Of a DNA stretch of 35,325 nt, positions 1 through 14,164 are shown in pieces. Position 1 is the first letter of the stretch. Each line of letters opens with the position of its first letter. Both the position numbers and the translations under genes were made by a program. Origin of the DNA: Ministeria vibrans ATCC 50519. Taxonomy: Eukaryota > Opisthokonta > Filasterea. Where the stretch lies: assembly GCA_943704425.1 (NCBI GenBank), contig CALSCP010000241.1, forward strand, positions 19,793 through 55,117, given 5' to 3'. Below the pieces are notes generated by a model. That model was not told where the DNA came from. It did no database searches and saw only the letters and a list, made by a program, of their open reading frames with translations.

Positions 1-93
<93 letters not shown>

Positions 94-310
94 CTTTGTT
101 TCTTTCTCCCTTCTCTCTCTCTCTATCACTTTGTTTCTTTCTCTCTCTCTCTATCACTAATTTGTTTCTTTTTCCCTCCTTTCTCTCTCTCTCTCTCTAT
201 CACTTTGTTTCTTTCTCCCTCCTTTCTCTCTCTCTCTCTTCACTTTGTGTTTTTCTCTCACACACTCTCTCTATCACCCTGTTACTTTCTCCTTCCTCTT
301 TCGTGTGCAG
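1..310. repeat. (TC)n microsatellite plus degenerate minisatellite inside an intron
   Basis: Positions 1 to about 90 are pure TC dinucleotide. Beyond that, copies of a core reading CTATCACTTTGTTTC alternate with TC runs (starting near 88, 123, 151 with a 2-base insertion, 197, and a decayed copy near 240). The tract ends in a pyrimidine-rich stretch and a 3' splice site (TGTGCAG at 310), so it is the end of an intron of the plus-strand gene whose last exon follows. The same core recurs in introns elsewhere in the window. Confidence 0.85.
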
Positions 311-456
311 AATTCCAAGAAGCATTACAGGCAAAGCGAGTCGCAGCTTCTGAGGCTCGCAAAAAGAAAATTGCCGAGAAGAAGGCAGAGAAGGACGCGT
401 CGAGCGAGGGGGCTGCTGTTGCAGCTTCTACCTCGGAAGTGCCCACTCAAGAATAA
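311..456 (+). CDS. C-terminal exon of an unidentified gene (5' part outside window)
   Basis: The exon opens after the acceptor GTGTGCAG and stays open to TAA at 454-456. It encodes about 48 residues beginning FQEALQAKRVAASEARKKK, a lysine/alanine/glutamate-rich helical stretch, and ends in a short low-complexity tail (ASTSEVPTQE). This frame was preferred because its composition is protein-like; another open frame through the same exon is arginine-rich and less natural. The preceding exon must supply one base of the first codon. The tail resembles the basic coiled ends of ribosomal or RNA-binding proteins, but I do not recognise the family. It converges on the minus-strand CABIN1-like gene, with only 78 bp between the two stop codons. 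Confidence 0.55.
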
Positions 457-534
457 TCTGTAATATTTAGTAAAATAATCAATGATCAAGCCCTCTGTAA
501 ATTGAAAAACTAGAACAACAATTATTAATACACT

Positions 535-3500
535 TTATACACCTGCATCCATCGCAACTACGCCCTCCTCGGCAGTCTCGCCCACATCACCCTCGTCGCT
601 CCGCTTCGTCTCCGCCGCTCTCTTCTTTTTCTCCTCCTCCTCCTCCTCCGCAATCCGCTTCTTCTCCGCTGCCTCGCGCTTCCGCTCCGCCTCTGCCCTC
701 GCCTTCGCCTCCTCCTTCAACGCCTGCTTCTCGGCCGCCACTCGCTCCGCTTCCGCCTTGGCAATCTCAGCCGCAATTTTCTCATACCCTTTGATCTAAA
801 AAAATAAAGTCCGAATAAGTATTCTTCGTACGCGCACAAATACAAAGACAAGACAAATTATTACCTTTGCGATAAAGAACTGGTACACATTGCGCAGCTG
901 AGTCATGCTCTGGGCGTCGGCAGTGCCCTCGGACGCGCTTGTGCCGCGTCGAACGCACGACAGCCGCCACATCCACTGGCACAGCTCAGCGCCCTCCGCC
1001 TCACTCACCGGCAACGTTGAGTTGCCATAGACGTACGTGGGGTGCTTGTCGTTGACAAACCACGCGTCCGCCACCACCATTCCCACCTCGTCCACTTCGC
1101 GCATCAGCGTCTCCTGCGCCTCCACCGTCCGCTCCCGTGCACACCACTGCTGTGCACACTCGTCCACTCCTGCCGCGTTCATAGTCTCCACTGTCTCTTC
1201 TGCTGCCGCCTTGCCCTCCGCCACCAACTGTTCACGTGCCAATCGCCGCGTCAGCTCAGTCGCAATCGCACAAACACTCTGGTTCACGCGCGACACACAA
1301 TCCGCCAACGAGCTCATCGTCTGGTTGTGGCGGTTCGCGTCGCTCGTGTGATACCGTCCTGTCCCGCCCGAAGCCAAGCCTGTCGCCGTACCGCCCATCG
1401 CCGAGTGAGCCGTGCCTGCGGACGACGACGACACCGGCCCGCTCGTGCTGCTCTGTCGCCGCAAGTCCTTGAGACGCATGTCTGAGTTGAGCTGCAAGTG
1501 AATAAGGGCAAGCACTCCGCGCAGCGCGTGCAGTCCCCGATACGGATGGGCGCGCCGCAGTCGCGCCTGCAACTGTTCGTCGGTTAGTAAGCGAATAAGA
1601 TGCAGCACCGTGCGATGGTTCATGTTGAGCCAGCGACCTGGCAGGTTCCCACCCAGCTGGTAGTGATCATCGCTGCACGAGTAGGTGTTCACAATGGCGT
1701 ACGTGACCCGCTGCGGATTGATGCGCGTGCGTGGCACCAAATCTTCAACACGCTTTGCTTTCAGGAGCGTCAACAGCAGCTCAAGCGCCCGCTCGTGGTG
1801 TCGCACGCTCGCCTCGTCCGAGTGCAGCTTGGACAGCCGCAGTACACGCCACGAGTCCCGCTTGCCCCGCTCCACCTCAAGTGCCGCCGCAAGTTGGTTT
1901 GCTGCCACGCGCACCACTTGCCGTCGTGTACACACTTGTCGCTCCGAATCCTCGTCGCACACTTCAATCGTCTTCGCTCGACCATAGCGGTACACAAACG
2001 GCACAAGTCCACCCGTGTCCGTCGCCAAATCCTCCCATGCAATCTCATCTATAGTAGCAATAGCAGTCGTTCCTTCGCCCTGTGTCTTGCCACTGTCACT
2101 CGCACGCTGCCCCACCTTTACTCTTTCCCCCTCTCCCTCCTCCTTCTCCTTCTCCTCCTCCTCTTCCTCCTCCTCCTCCTCTTCCTCGCCTTCCTCTTCT
2201 TCAACTGCCTCCCCAAAGTCCATCACGCGCCATCGACGCGAGCGCGCCAAATACGACGCCTCCTCTTCATCATACATCACACTCAGGGCAGTGTCCACCA
2301 CTCGTCGTGCCGCACCGCCACAAGGCAGTCCCGCCAATTTCACAGCCGAGCTGAACAATCGATGCTGATAAAGATACCTTTGTGGTGAGTCCGGGTCGTG
2401 GTCCTGCTTGCACACCAGCTCCAAGGCCCGTCGATACGAAAGCAGAATCATCCGCACCGTCTCCACATGCCCTACCCCGGGCGCACCCACGTCGTAGCGC
2501 CGCAACAGCTTCTCCATCGACTTACCATACAAATACTCGCCTTCAGCACTCTCCGTCTCGCACGTGATCAGTCCCTACATCAAGTTGTACCAGAGTCAAA
2601 ACAGCAGGGCCTTTTTCAATTTTTATTTTGGTGGGGGAGGGGTTCTATTTTATCTCAAACTATAGTGCGTACCGAGAGAAGAGATACGTTAAACTGGAGT
2701 AGTAACTGAGGTTGCAGAATCTGTTCGAGTCCCTCAACTTCGTCGGGACCATGCAAAAGAATCAGTTGACGCCTGCGTGTTGCCAGGGTGTACAGCAGAC
2801 TCGCATAGCAAATGACAAGATCGTGCACATCCGGGTCGTCGTCATCACGCTCATCATCATCACTGTCCGACTCACTGTTCTCCGCGTTGTTGTTGCTTCT
2901 GTTGTTGCTGTGGTCCGTCTCCACACTTGCATGACTGGCACCGCGCGGCAACGTTGTTGCACTCTTGCTGGTGGTCTGTTGGCGACGTGTGCGCGTCGGC
3001 GAAGTCAAATCCTTACCACTGTCATCCCACCACTCGGCGGAGGCTCGCGCACACACGATGCTGCGATGGAAGCAGTACAGTGCACGACGAACCACCTGCA
3101 AAATACGCTGCTGCGGCTGATTCGCACCGGCACGACCATTGTGTGATGGTGGCACATCCAGCAACATATCCAAGTAGGCACACAGCTCACTGCGGTACGC
3201 CTCTGCCGCCAAATACCAATGGCGCCATTCAGTCGGTGCCATCAGCGCGCACTGTTGGTGCGATTCGCGGCGGTCATGAAGCACCGTCCGCGCCACAACC
3301 TTGTCCTTGCGTTGTGCAAGTGCCTTCGTGTCCAAGTATTTACCCAAGAACGCCCGAGCGCGAAGCATAAACCTTGCGTGGTCCTCTGCGTTCGCCTGGT
3401 CCAGGTCTACCACCGGCAAAAAAAAGCCTGCGCTCGTCCTTGTGTTAGGCTCCGGTTGCCACGACGCGCCATTGCAAATGACATCGAGAACGGGAAAGGT

Positions 3501-6500
3501 GTCCATGTCGACGTAGAGGGCACGGTAAGCTCGGAACAAGCCGGGCGCGTCGTCTCCATCGTGCACGTCCGAGCGCATCATTCGTCTCGCACACTGAAAC
3601 GCGGCCCGATCGAGCAACGCATTCGTGTCCACACCCTCATCATCGCGCACCAAGTAGCAACCGTCCTCGCTGGGCCCACCATACAGCGGCACTTGCATCA
3701 GCAGTCCCAACAGCAGCACCAAGACAAGGCGTCGGTCGTAAATGTCCACCTCACCATTGTACAGCAGCTCGCAGTAGCGGCGCAGTAGCGGTGCCCACGT
3801 CATGTCCACCGACTTGCGCACTTTCGTCTGGTGGTCGGTCCACTCGCTCTGAGGCGGTCGCTTGTTCGGTGTGCCCACCAGGCAGTAGAAGGTCTGCCGT
3901 AACGACGCGTGCGCCATGTCCAACAGTGTCTCCACGTACTCCAACTGCTCCTCTGCATTTAACTGTTGGCGTCGTTGCGGCCGAGTCTTCTGTCGTTCCT
4001 TCTCATGTTTAGCACGGCGTTTCTCCTCTAACTCTTCCTTCCGTTGACGTTTCTTCCCGCGCTTCTTCGCCTCTTGCGCCCCCTCCTCATTCCCGCTCGT
4101 ATTTGGTATCGTCGGCGGCTGTATCGTATTCCAAATGCATTTAAGGTCACTAGACAACCCATCGAGTTCTCCGCTCTCACTGTTGGCCCTCTCAACAACC
4201 ATGTCGTTAGCGGGCTCCTCTCCAACCGTCTCCTCCTCCTCCTCCTCCTCCTCCTCCTCTTCATCATCATCATCATCCTCCACTTCTTCTTCTTCTTCCT
4301 CCTCCTCTTCGTCGTCGTGCTTGTCTTCATCATCCGTGTCACTCTGCTCGCCAGACACATTCAAAGTCGACAAAAACTCGTTTGGTCCTTCACCAGTCCA
4401 ATCGAGTTTCACCCACTGTACATCGTCCGCTCCGCCCGCACCAGACGCATCGATCTCTGTAATCCCCCCTGTCGTCCCATCGTCACGCATCTTCTTCAGC
4501 TTCTGGTGTGCACACAAAAAGACGCGTGCACACATTTGCAAAAAGACGCCGTTGGCCAAGTGGCAACAGTGAGCGCGTGCAACGCAGCCCAACTCGTTGT
4601 GGACCAACGCCAAAAAGCCAAAGGGCATGATACCGTGCGAAGCCTCGTCGCCCAGTCGACCCGACAGCCGACACCGATCGCCTGCGCCACCCATGTCCCC
4701 CATACTCATGCGACTGTGCCCCTCCTCAGCGTACGAATCAACACCATTCGCCATCATAGTGGTGGTCGCCGTGGCATTCGCAGTGAGGCTCTGATCGTCG
4801 TGGAGAATGCGCTTCACACACAGATACAGAGTCATCCACGCCCACAACGGTAGCTCGCGTGTCTTGCTGCTGCTAATCGATGTGGCAACAGCTGCCACAC
4901 TACACAGTCGCGCAAAAACAGGTGTTCGCAGTCGTGTCAAAATGGTACTGTCCGTGACACTCACAGCACCATGCGGCTCGACAGTCTCCACCACCGATCG
5001 GAGAGCCTCACAGAGACGCTTCGTGAGCGCCGTCGTCTGTTTCGCTGTGGCAGAAGTGAGGGTGGCAGACGACGACGACGACGACGATGACGACGACGAC
5101 AAGGGGCCTTTGCCATGGGCGTGTACAACATGACCACGCCAGTTGCCGTGGCGTGACTCCGTCACCCCAATGCTGTAACCCAGCTTGTCAAGAAGCTCAA
5201 CCATTTCGCCAACAAGACTCTCCAGCAATGTCAGATGGTTGCTGCACTCCCGACACGAGTCCTGCAGCATCGCCCACAAATTGATAGGATCCACCGTGGC
5301 CGTTGTGTGTCGCCCTTCGTCGATGCCTGCCGCAAAGGCAGTCGCTGGCAAGAGACGCGAGACAAGGGCAAGGGCGGCCGTCGAACGAACGGTGGTTGTC
5401 GTCGGGGAAGCCGCCGTGGCGGAGGCGGAGGGGAAATCGGACCCGGGCTTGTCGGATGAACGCAACACACGCTCGAGCAGACCGATGACTTCGGCGTGTT
5501 TGCCAGCCTTGTACTTTTCGCGACACAGCAGCAGACTTGAAATAGCCTCGACGAGCGGACGCATCAAGTCTACATCGATAAAGCTTGCTGAAGCGTCAAA
5601 AGGCGGTGGAACACAGTCATCCGATTGGGACACACACATGCTCGCAAGCGTCAATGCCTCTTCGACATTGCCATCGCCGAGCGCCGCAAAAGCACGCAAA
5701 TGTGCCATGCGCAACATCAAACTCCGGCCCCACACGTCTGCCCTGCCAACCCGGTTGGGATCGGCGGCACTTATCAGCGGCGTTGTTGTTGTCGTCTCGT
5801 TGATGTCTCCAATGGTACACAGACTCGCGTGAAAGGCGCGTTGCATTGCCCCCAGTGTCTTAGGCAAGTGTTGGAAGAGCTTGAGTCGCGACTCGCCCAG
5901 AGACTGTTGCTGCTGCTGCTGTTGATGCTGTTCGCCAAAAACAATGTGTAAGTCGCGTTGAAGCGCCAACTCAGCCCCAAGCACATGCTCAAAAAGACGC
6001 GTCTGTAGCACAACAATGGCAGGATCGCCTTGGTACCGTCCCGAGCGTTCCACACCACTCGGCGCATGCCATCGACTGACGCGCTCGTGCAACTCAAGAA
6101 ACACCGAGGCGGGCGAGTCGACGGTACGACACTGTGCAAGCTCTGTCTCACGCTCGTTCCGCAACGCAAAGAGATCGCGCGCCGCAAAGGCGCTGCAATA
6201 GACACGTGCCAGACTCACAATGTTGTCAAAGCGCTTCGGATCGTAGAAGTCGTAGTCACACTCGTGTTCGCGGCGCATCAGACGCAACATGAGTTGCGCA
6301 ACTTCCGTGCGCTCTTCATCGGAGATCAAGTCGTCGCCGTCCGTGCCCGTCATGCTGTCCTCATTCAGAACGTCCAAATGGCGTGCGCGTTTGCGACTGC
6401 GCTCCATCGCGCTGCCACTGCTTCCACCCCCACTGCTGGAAGCACGGTCTTCGCCAAGCACCATCTCGACGAGCCACGAGGGCATAAAGGCATGCAGCTC

Positions 6501-8161
6501 CCGTGCAAACGCATCCTGCCGTGTGTCGCGCACAGGTTGCTGCCGTCGACGCAGAACTTGTGGTGGATTGGTGGAGACAGAAGTCATCGTGACCCTGGTA
6601 GATGTAGCAGGAGTGACAGTGGCGCTGCTCCCGTTGTGGTTTTGGTATGTCGATGGGCGCACCCACGCATTGCCAAGGGGTACATCATCTCCAGGGGATG
6701 CGTACGGTTCAAAATCCACTTCGAGTACTACTGGTTGCGACATGATGTCGAGAAATGAATCGCGGCTATCAAAAAGAATAAAAAAATTAATAATAATTTA
6801 TAAAGTAATATTGATAATAATATAAGAATTAACAAGGAAAGCCAATAGCATAGCAATTAATGTCCCTTGTGTTTGTTTCGTTACGTATTGGAAGAAGCGG
6901 TTACGGTATCTTTCGAGGCGGTCTTGCTTGCTCGCTCAAGATCTTTCCAGGCGCGCAGCAGAGCTGAGCCGAGTGCGCGCCATGAGACAGTTTCGCATTG
7001 AATCACCTGGAAACGAAGTGAAAAACAAAAAAGCCCCATTGGTCAGAACATAATAGAGTGTTCTCTTCACGAATAGATAAGAGTGACTTACAAGTGGGCT
7101 GACTTCAGGGGGAATGTAGTGGGGAACGTCAGTCCACGAAGGCTGCTGAAGGTACTCTGCGGGCACCTGATGGTTGCCAAAGAAGAAGCGCAGCTCGCGA
7201 TGGAACTCGGCAACGCCCATTGGTGGATCGCCGGGGAGCAAGGATGCGTTGGGGGAGGTGTGCAATGAGGTGTCATCGACAGCAAACAATGAAGAAGTGT
7301 CGATGGCGGCAAAGATGCGCTTGGCTTCGGCAGCGTCCCAGCGAAACGCGTTGCAGCATGTCTCACGCGCAAAGGGGTGGTGTGGGTCCTCGGCGAGGAT
7401 GTGACTGGCAATGGTCGCGGCAGCAAAGAGGTCGCGAGTGCACCGAAGACACAGGAGTAGCATGTCGGCGGCAGAGGTGCTGGCTGGAGACAGACGCAAT
7501 GCCTGATGCAGGGCGAAGCGAGCGAGCGAGATCAGGTAACGCGACTCGGCGTCGACACTCGCACCGCGCAGTGCGTAGTTGCCCAGCTTGGCCCAGAGCT
7601 GCGCGTCGTTCGAGTCAACTCGAAGAGCTTCCGATAGCATTCTGGTGGCGCGGCGGTAGTCATGGCGCGGCCCAGTGGCGAGGACGGTCGCGGCATTGCG
7701 ATGGACCAGAAGGCGCAAACGCAACGACGTTTCGCTGTCCTCCCACAGCAACTCGGTGGTCAACAAGTCTTCGTACAGCGCCAAAGCACCCTCATGCTCG
7801 CCGCTTCCTTGCAGCCTGAGTGCCTTTTCGTACGCCAGCACACATTGTGATTCCTGCACGAAGAGCAAAACGGTTGAGCGCTGAGCGGAGCGCAAAACGA
7901 CTAACGACCCCATGGCGCCTCACACACGCCACGCACACAGTAGACACGTCCAATGACGTCTCAACCACAGATGGGCCTCTGCTGACTGCGTTTGAGTGTG
8001 CGGTTGGCGAAACACACAACACAACGAAATGAGAACGGTCTCACCTCAAACTCTTTCGTTATGTTATCGTCGGCCGATGTGTCGACCGGCACGTCCACCA
8101 ACGAAGCATTTGAGTCGTCGTCGACAACGTCGTTCAACGACGCCAGTCCAAACAGGGCCAT
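535..8161 (-). CDS. CABIN1: CABIN1/HIR3-like subunit of the HIRA histone chaperone complex
   Basis: Six exons: complement of 535..795, 865..2574, 2673..6765, 6885..7006, 7092..7853, 8045..8161, about 2354 aa (human CABIN1 is about 2220). Every junction keeps frame. The N-terminus has the family layout: a short acidic leader (MALFGLASLNDVVDDD), then TPR repeats (YEKALRLQ...ALALYEDLL; DAQLWAKLGNYAL; LARFALHQALRLSP). Exon 3 carries SWRALGSALLRAW, matching the TWKCLGESLL element of CABIN1. Later landmarks are EYLYGKSMEKLL (human HYMLGK.AEK) and RWLNMNHRTVLHLIRLL (human W.MNRSIVLLLKVL). The middle contains long acidic, Ser and Asp/Glu tracts; the last exon is a charged coiled coil. CABIN1/Hir3 scaffolds the HIRA complex, which deposits H3.3-type histones independently of replication. 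The exon 4 donor is ambiguous: GTACGC at 2672 or GTATCT at 2687, both in frame. Confidence 0.85.
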
Positions 8162-8361
8162 GGATATAATATTATGAGTGTAGTAATCAACTAGTCAAGT
8201 TTTTTGAAGAATAAAGTCTATGAACTAATCGCTAATACTATTCTTGTGTGCACTAATTCATTTCACGAACCAATATTCAAATTTATTTCAAAATCGACTA
8301 CAGCTTTCGATTCTCTATTTATTTTCTTATTCAAAAATGTATTATAGTATATTAACGTTTT
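8162..8361. promoter_or_regulatory. AT-rich intergenic spacer: CABIN1 promoter and GANP 3' end
   Basis: This 200-bp AT-rich gap lies between the CABIN1-like start codon and the stop codon of the upstream minus-strand GANP-like gene. On the minus strand an AATAAA (8318-8323) lies about 40 bases past the GANP stop and is a plausible poly(A) signal. No coding frame or structured RNA is apparent. Confidence 0.45.
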
Positions 8362-11300
8362 TTACAAACTATTGTACAGAAATCGCTCCATCTCAAGCGC
8401 TTGAGTCCGCTCACGACGCAGCCGTTCGTCCAACGACAAAAATCGTTCGTTGACCGGAGTAGGCGAAAAGGGCGACAAGAGCAACGAGGGCGGTTGCTCT
8501 GCGGCGATGTCGCGCCTCCTATTCGTCACCGTCCCGCGCGCTTCTTCTTCGCCTGTTGCACTACTTGTCGCAAGCCATGAACGTAACGACTCGTCGAATT
8601 TGTCCGTCTTGACACGCTCGGCACGCAGTGCCCTTGTATGCGCGTCCAAGAGTGGAGTCATCAGTCGAATGCGCTTTGCTTCGTCCACACTCACCGCCGT
8701 CGTCGCCATGCTCGTCTCCTCCATTTCATGTCGATGTCGTTTGAACGAGGACGCGGGCACCACTGCTACGGGGCCCGATACGCTTAAGAGGGGCGCGCGC
8801 GCGGCCTTCGCAACCTGCTGACGCGACACATACACGGAGAGACCGCAAATGTCACGAGAGCCAAGCACCACTGTGAGACGTTGAACGATGGCACACTCGG
8901 CAGCACGACGAAAGCGCTGAATGGGGTTGCGCAGTTGCAGCGCATGTTGCATGTCGGCGGCGAGCACAGCATCGGGCGCACCACTGGCAACACCGAGCAG
9001 CGCTATCAAAGGGGCAACGTCACACACGTCACTGCTGCTGCTGCTACTGCTGCTGCTGCTGATATTGTTGTTGAAGGTCACTCTGAGTTGAGACAAAAAC
9101 GATTGCACACGCGCCGACTGCTGTTCGGTCCAGTGCAGCGGAGGCATGTGCAGGGTGGCATTGCCACGCCACTCGTACACCGGCCAGTTCACCGAGGTGT
9201 CCATTGTGGGAGCACAGAGAAGTTCCTGCATACGCGCCACCGCCTCGTTGAGCCAGTCGCATACATGATGTGCTGTGAGTGCGGTGGTGGACGCAGTCGT
9301 CTCGTGACGCATCGCTTGGTACAGTTGCTCAATGACGGTGTCGCACACAAAATCGTGTGCGAGATCCACCAGTGGGCGCTGATCCACGTCCGGCTGGGGT
9401 GCCGTACGCTCGCCAAGCCAGCCAATGGCATGGCCAACGGGCACCATCTCACCGGCACAGCATACGACAAAGAGTCGTTCTGACACAACCCGCTCCGCCA
9501 CTCGCTCCAACTGCAACATTTTATGGACATACGCAGCAAACTCAACAGGGTCGTCCGATAGGCCGTCCACACGAGCCACACAGCCGCCCGTCGACAGCCC
9601 ATGATCGTAGAGCACAACCAGAGGTACACGAGCTGTGCCGTGCAACTCACGCACCAGTGCACGCAGGCGAATCCGATCGCACACCAGTGCCCAGCGCAAC
9701 TCATCCGCGTCGTCACATGTGTAGGGCCCACACACAAACAACACTCCCGATGTCCCTAACAGCACATCCGCTCCTGCGCTGGCACTGTCACTTGAAGCAC
9801 CTGAACTTGCATCCGAGTAGCCAACTTCTTCACCCTCATCCTCATCCTCATCCTCATCCTCATCCTCATCCTCATCCCCATCGTGCACTACAAAGTCCAT
9901 GTCGTTCCCACTTTCGTATCCCTCCGACTCGCCACCGTCCGTTCCCTCGTCCTCGTCCTCCTCTTCTTCTTCCTCTTCCTCTTCCTCATCGTCGTAGGTC
10001 ACCTCCTCGTCGGCCAACGTAAACTCACGCCGACACTCCTGCTCAACACTCTCCTCTTGAAGTGGGTCAAACCCGCGTCGAGCGCGCGCACACACATGCA
10101 TGGTACACGCCTCGTCGGCCCCATAGAGTGCGAGGAGCGACCAGCCACGCGTCTGCTCGTCGTCTTCATCTTTGGCAACCGCCCCGCGTGCCAACACGTT
10201 GCACACGGCGTCGCCCACGGCCGACTCGTCTTCGGGAAGCGACACAATCACCTTGAAGAAACAGTGCGGCGCCGACGGGTTGCGTCGGCGCACCGACGTG
10301 TGCACACGCGCTCCCACGTCGACCGTGTCAGTCGGTGGCAACTCGCGTGCATCCGCGGCCTGTCGCAAGCTCGCATGTTCCTGACGACGCTCCTGCTGGA
10401 TGCGTGAGGGTCCGTCCAGGTCTAGCAGTGTGCTCGAGTCCAGCTGGAGACGCAATCGTGCCGTGGTGTTGGTGTTGCTCTGGCTCAGCGATGGTGCGTC
10501 CGTCCACTCGTCGTACACAAGCGACGAGTTGAGGGCGGCACGACTGGCGTCGGTGTCACTGGCGACATCGTCGTCATCGTCGTCGAGCAACGAAGTGTGC
10601 TCCACTCCAAGCAGCTTGCGAAGACGTTGCGCAGGTGACGCGTGCGACAGGGTAATGGGAAAGGTACGCAGCACATTGGCAATGTGCGTTTGTTTCACAT
10701 AGAGTTGGTGCCAGGCACGAAAGCCTGCTCGAAGCGCGTTGCGTCGTGCCACAGCCTCCGCCAGCTGCCCGCTCACCATGCCTTGTAACAACTGGGAGCG
10801 CGTCTCATCCAAGAGGATCGCCGCTTCGTGCTCCGCCACACGTTCATAGACACGTTGTACGTTCACTAAGGCCGCCAACGAAATCTCTCGCGCACACGAA
10901 TTGAGCGTCTGCGCCAAAAGACTCTCGGCTGTATCCTCAGTGATCGCCTGCATGACACACTCGCGCGCTCGCTCCACGTCCGCCGCCTCCTCGAGTTCTT
11001 TGGCGAGCGACCGTGAGGCAATGCGACGTGCCTCGCGAGCCGTCGCTTCGGCGACAATCTCCTCAGCCTCGTGCGCAATCACTGTTTCCTGTGCGCGCAC
11101 CTGTACCACCGACTCGTGCGCCAGCGACTGGACCACTTCCTTGAGCACGGCCGCCGTCTCGGCCGTGACAATGACTGACAGTTGCCGTTGCGCAAGAGCA
11201 CGCTCGCGCGCCTCGCCCTCGCGTTCCTTCTGCTGTCGAGCCTGCTGCCGTTGCACCTCTTGTTGGTGGACATTGGCGGCGGTGTCCGCCGCTGCTGCAT

Positions 11301-14033
11301 CGGCACGCGCATTCTCGGCGAGTTCGACTGCCTGGTGGACATCGTCGGCATGGAGGGCAAAGACGGGAGGTAGGTCGTGATGAAGTGGACCAAACGACGA
11401 ATGGACAGGGCGAAAGGCGAACGGCTCGAGAGGCACACCACCATTGACAAACTGACTGACGGGAACACCGGCAATTTTGCGCTCGATGGTACGTGAACGG
11501 TGTTGCTGAAAGGCGACGGCCGGCGTGACGGGCGACGCAGTGGCAAAGTGCACAGCGGACTCGCTGGCGCCGCATGAAATGCCGTGGTGCTCGAGAAAGG
11601 CGCGCGTGACATCGTCGTTGTTAATTTCGAGAAGACGAGTGATCTCGGCGACTGGCAAAGGCTGACGGTAGGCACTTTTCATGACAAAGAGTGCTTTGCG
11701 ACGCACCGCGGGCGCATGTTCATGCATGACACATGCAACAAGAGGTGTTGCCTCGCGCATAAGCCGAAAGTAACGCGCATAGTTGTCTTCTAAATAGGCG
11801 CGACGCACGTCGATGGCAAAGTCAACCTCGGGCGACGCACGTATTTCGGCGGGCAGATCGAGGAGTTTGCGCTGAAATTGGTTGGTGGTGAGATTCACAA
11901 TGAGATCCAGTGCCCAAAAGGTGGCTTCGTCGGGCACGGCAATGGGCTGAGCAAGCGCGCGATTCTGCTGGTAGATGTCGCACAGGGAGACAAGTGCATC
12001 GTGCAGGCCCTTGTAGTTTTGGCTAGCCGAGAAGGTGTCGGCGGGCTCTTCGCAAAGGGCGTGCGCAACGTAGGCGTGGAAACGAGTGATCTGTTCAAGG
12101 ACAACCATCGTGCCACGGTCATGGAGCTCCTGCATGGTAATGTCCTGACGAACGCCGCGCATACGATCCGAGACGAACGAGTAGATGGCGGTGAAGGACA
12201 CATCGTCACGATCGAGCAGCTGAGACATGAGGTAGTGCATGGTATAGGTGAGAACTGGCAGTGGTCGCAGTTCGTGCAGCAACTGCTCGTGCACCTCCGA
12301 ATCGGCGGCGCCACGACGATAACGCTTCACAGCAAGGTAATGGTCAACGTGACGACCCTCGGCATTGGCGAGCACCTCAAAGCGACTAAGGTCCTTCTTG
12401 TAATCACGTTCGAAGCGTTCCTTTTCGGGACACATATCGGGACAAGTGCCCATATTGCGAGTTGCTCGCTTCACGTCCTGGCCTTGCTGCTCGAGTGCCG
12501 TGCGCTTGTGCTGTTCATCATCCTGGGCATTCAGCTGACCGTAGCGGGTGTGGGCCATCTCCTCGAGGGCAGCAGACGAGAGGGTGACACGCGCCCGTTT
12601 CTCATGACTGACACGGGCTTTGGGCGGTTCAACAAGAGGTACGGCTGCAGATGCAGATGCAAAGGCAGCAGAGGAGAGTGTAGTGCGCTGTTGAGGCTGT
12701 GTTGGTGGTGCACGAAGAGTGGTGAGGGGCAAGGTGGTGCGCGTAGATGATGATGATGATGCCGATTTTGGCGGTGGTGCTTGGGCTGAGATAGCAGCTT
12801 GCACACGGCCACCAAGACGACTGGTAAGTCGGGATGTTAATGGCGCCTGGGGAGCGACGGGATCTCCTTCTTCTTCTTCTTCTTCTTCTTCTTCTTCTTC
12901 TTCTTCTTCTCGTTCTTCATCATCATCTTCTTCGTCGTTGTCATTGTCGTCGGGCTCATACGATGGGTCATCGAGGGCACCATTTCCATCTTCGTACTCC
13001 TCTTCTTCCTCGTTCTCATCATCGTTGTTATCGTCGTAGCCAGCCTGGTCGTCTTCATCCTCGTTCTCGACTTCAACCTCTTGCTGCTGAGTCTGAGCAA
13101 TGGTTCGCCCCAAACGTGCCAGGAGACCACCCGAGGGTTTTGAATGCTGAGACTCTTGCTGGCGACGTTGCATCAAGTGCTGCTGAGCGACTTCGCGCTG
13201 TTTCAAACGTGCCTGTTGTCGGTGATGCGATTCTTGCTGCTGCTGTTTTTGTTGCTGTTGAATTTTTTGTTGCTGTTGTTGCTGTTGCTGCCGTTGCTGC
13301 TGCTGCTGCTGTTGATGTTGCTGTTGCTCTTGTTGATGCTGTTGTGGTTGCGCGGGAGAGACACCAAAGGAGAATTTAGGCGGAGAGGAGGCGGCGGGCG
13401 CAGGCGATGGGGCAACTCCAAAAGAGAACTTTGGGGGGGCGGTAGCTGAAGCGGCGGCGGTGGAGACGGCGAAAACGTTGGCACGTGAGAAAGGTGCAGG
13501 TTTCGAAATGGGTGCGGAAGTGGTGGCAGAGGCGGGTGTCCACGAGAGTTGACCAGTGCCAATGGCAGAGCTGTGAACAGGGGGGTAGGCGGTCGATGTG
13601 GGTTCGGCTGGCTGAAAGGGATCGCTTGCGGTGGACATGGGAGAGAAGGGCACACTCTGTTGGTGGTGAGGTGCACCTGTCGCTGCTGCTGCTGCTGCTG
13701 CTGCGGGATGTGTAGCCTTCCAGAAGATACGTAGTTTGACAGAACCCATCTGAGTGCCAGAATGCTTGGCACGTTGAGCGTCCGCCTTTATAAGCAAAAT
13801 AAAAAATGAATTAAAAATAAAAAATTAAGAACGGAAACGTATTGGTTCGTTGGACTTACGCGATTGAGAAACGTAACGTGTGCAAACCGCTTCAGAGGAA
13901 CACACTTTGGGGGGCCACTAAGAGAGCCAAACTGACCAAAGTGCGTGCCAACATCGCCAGGGTTATTGAGCTCGGCTGGAATACCTATGGAAGTGGCAAG
14001 GAAGAGAGAAATGTCAAAAATGCGATAGAGAGA

Positions 14034-14122
<89 letters not shown>

Positions 14123-14133
14123 AACAAAGTGAT

Positions 14134-14164
<31 letters not shown>

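Noticed and set aside
1600-2388. 262-codon plus-strand open frame opposite CABIN1
   Set aside because: It is antisense to conserved CABIN1 motifs and partly the complement of a Glu-rich tract.
2575-6884. Treating the long minus-strand frames 796-2532, 2655-6743 and 6936-7913 as three separate genes
   Set aside because: CABIN1 landmarks run in order through all three and the splice phases join them without loss, so they are one gene.
11878-12750. 290-codon plus-strand open frame opposite the GANP-like gene
   Set aside because: It is a shadow of a conserved minus-strand exon containing the SAC3 signature; GC-rich coding DNA often has long antisense frames.
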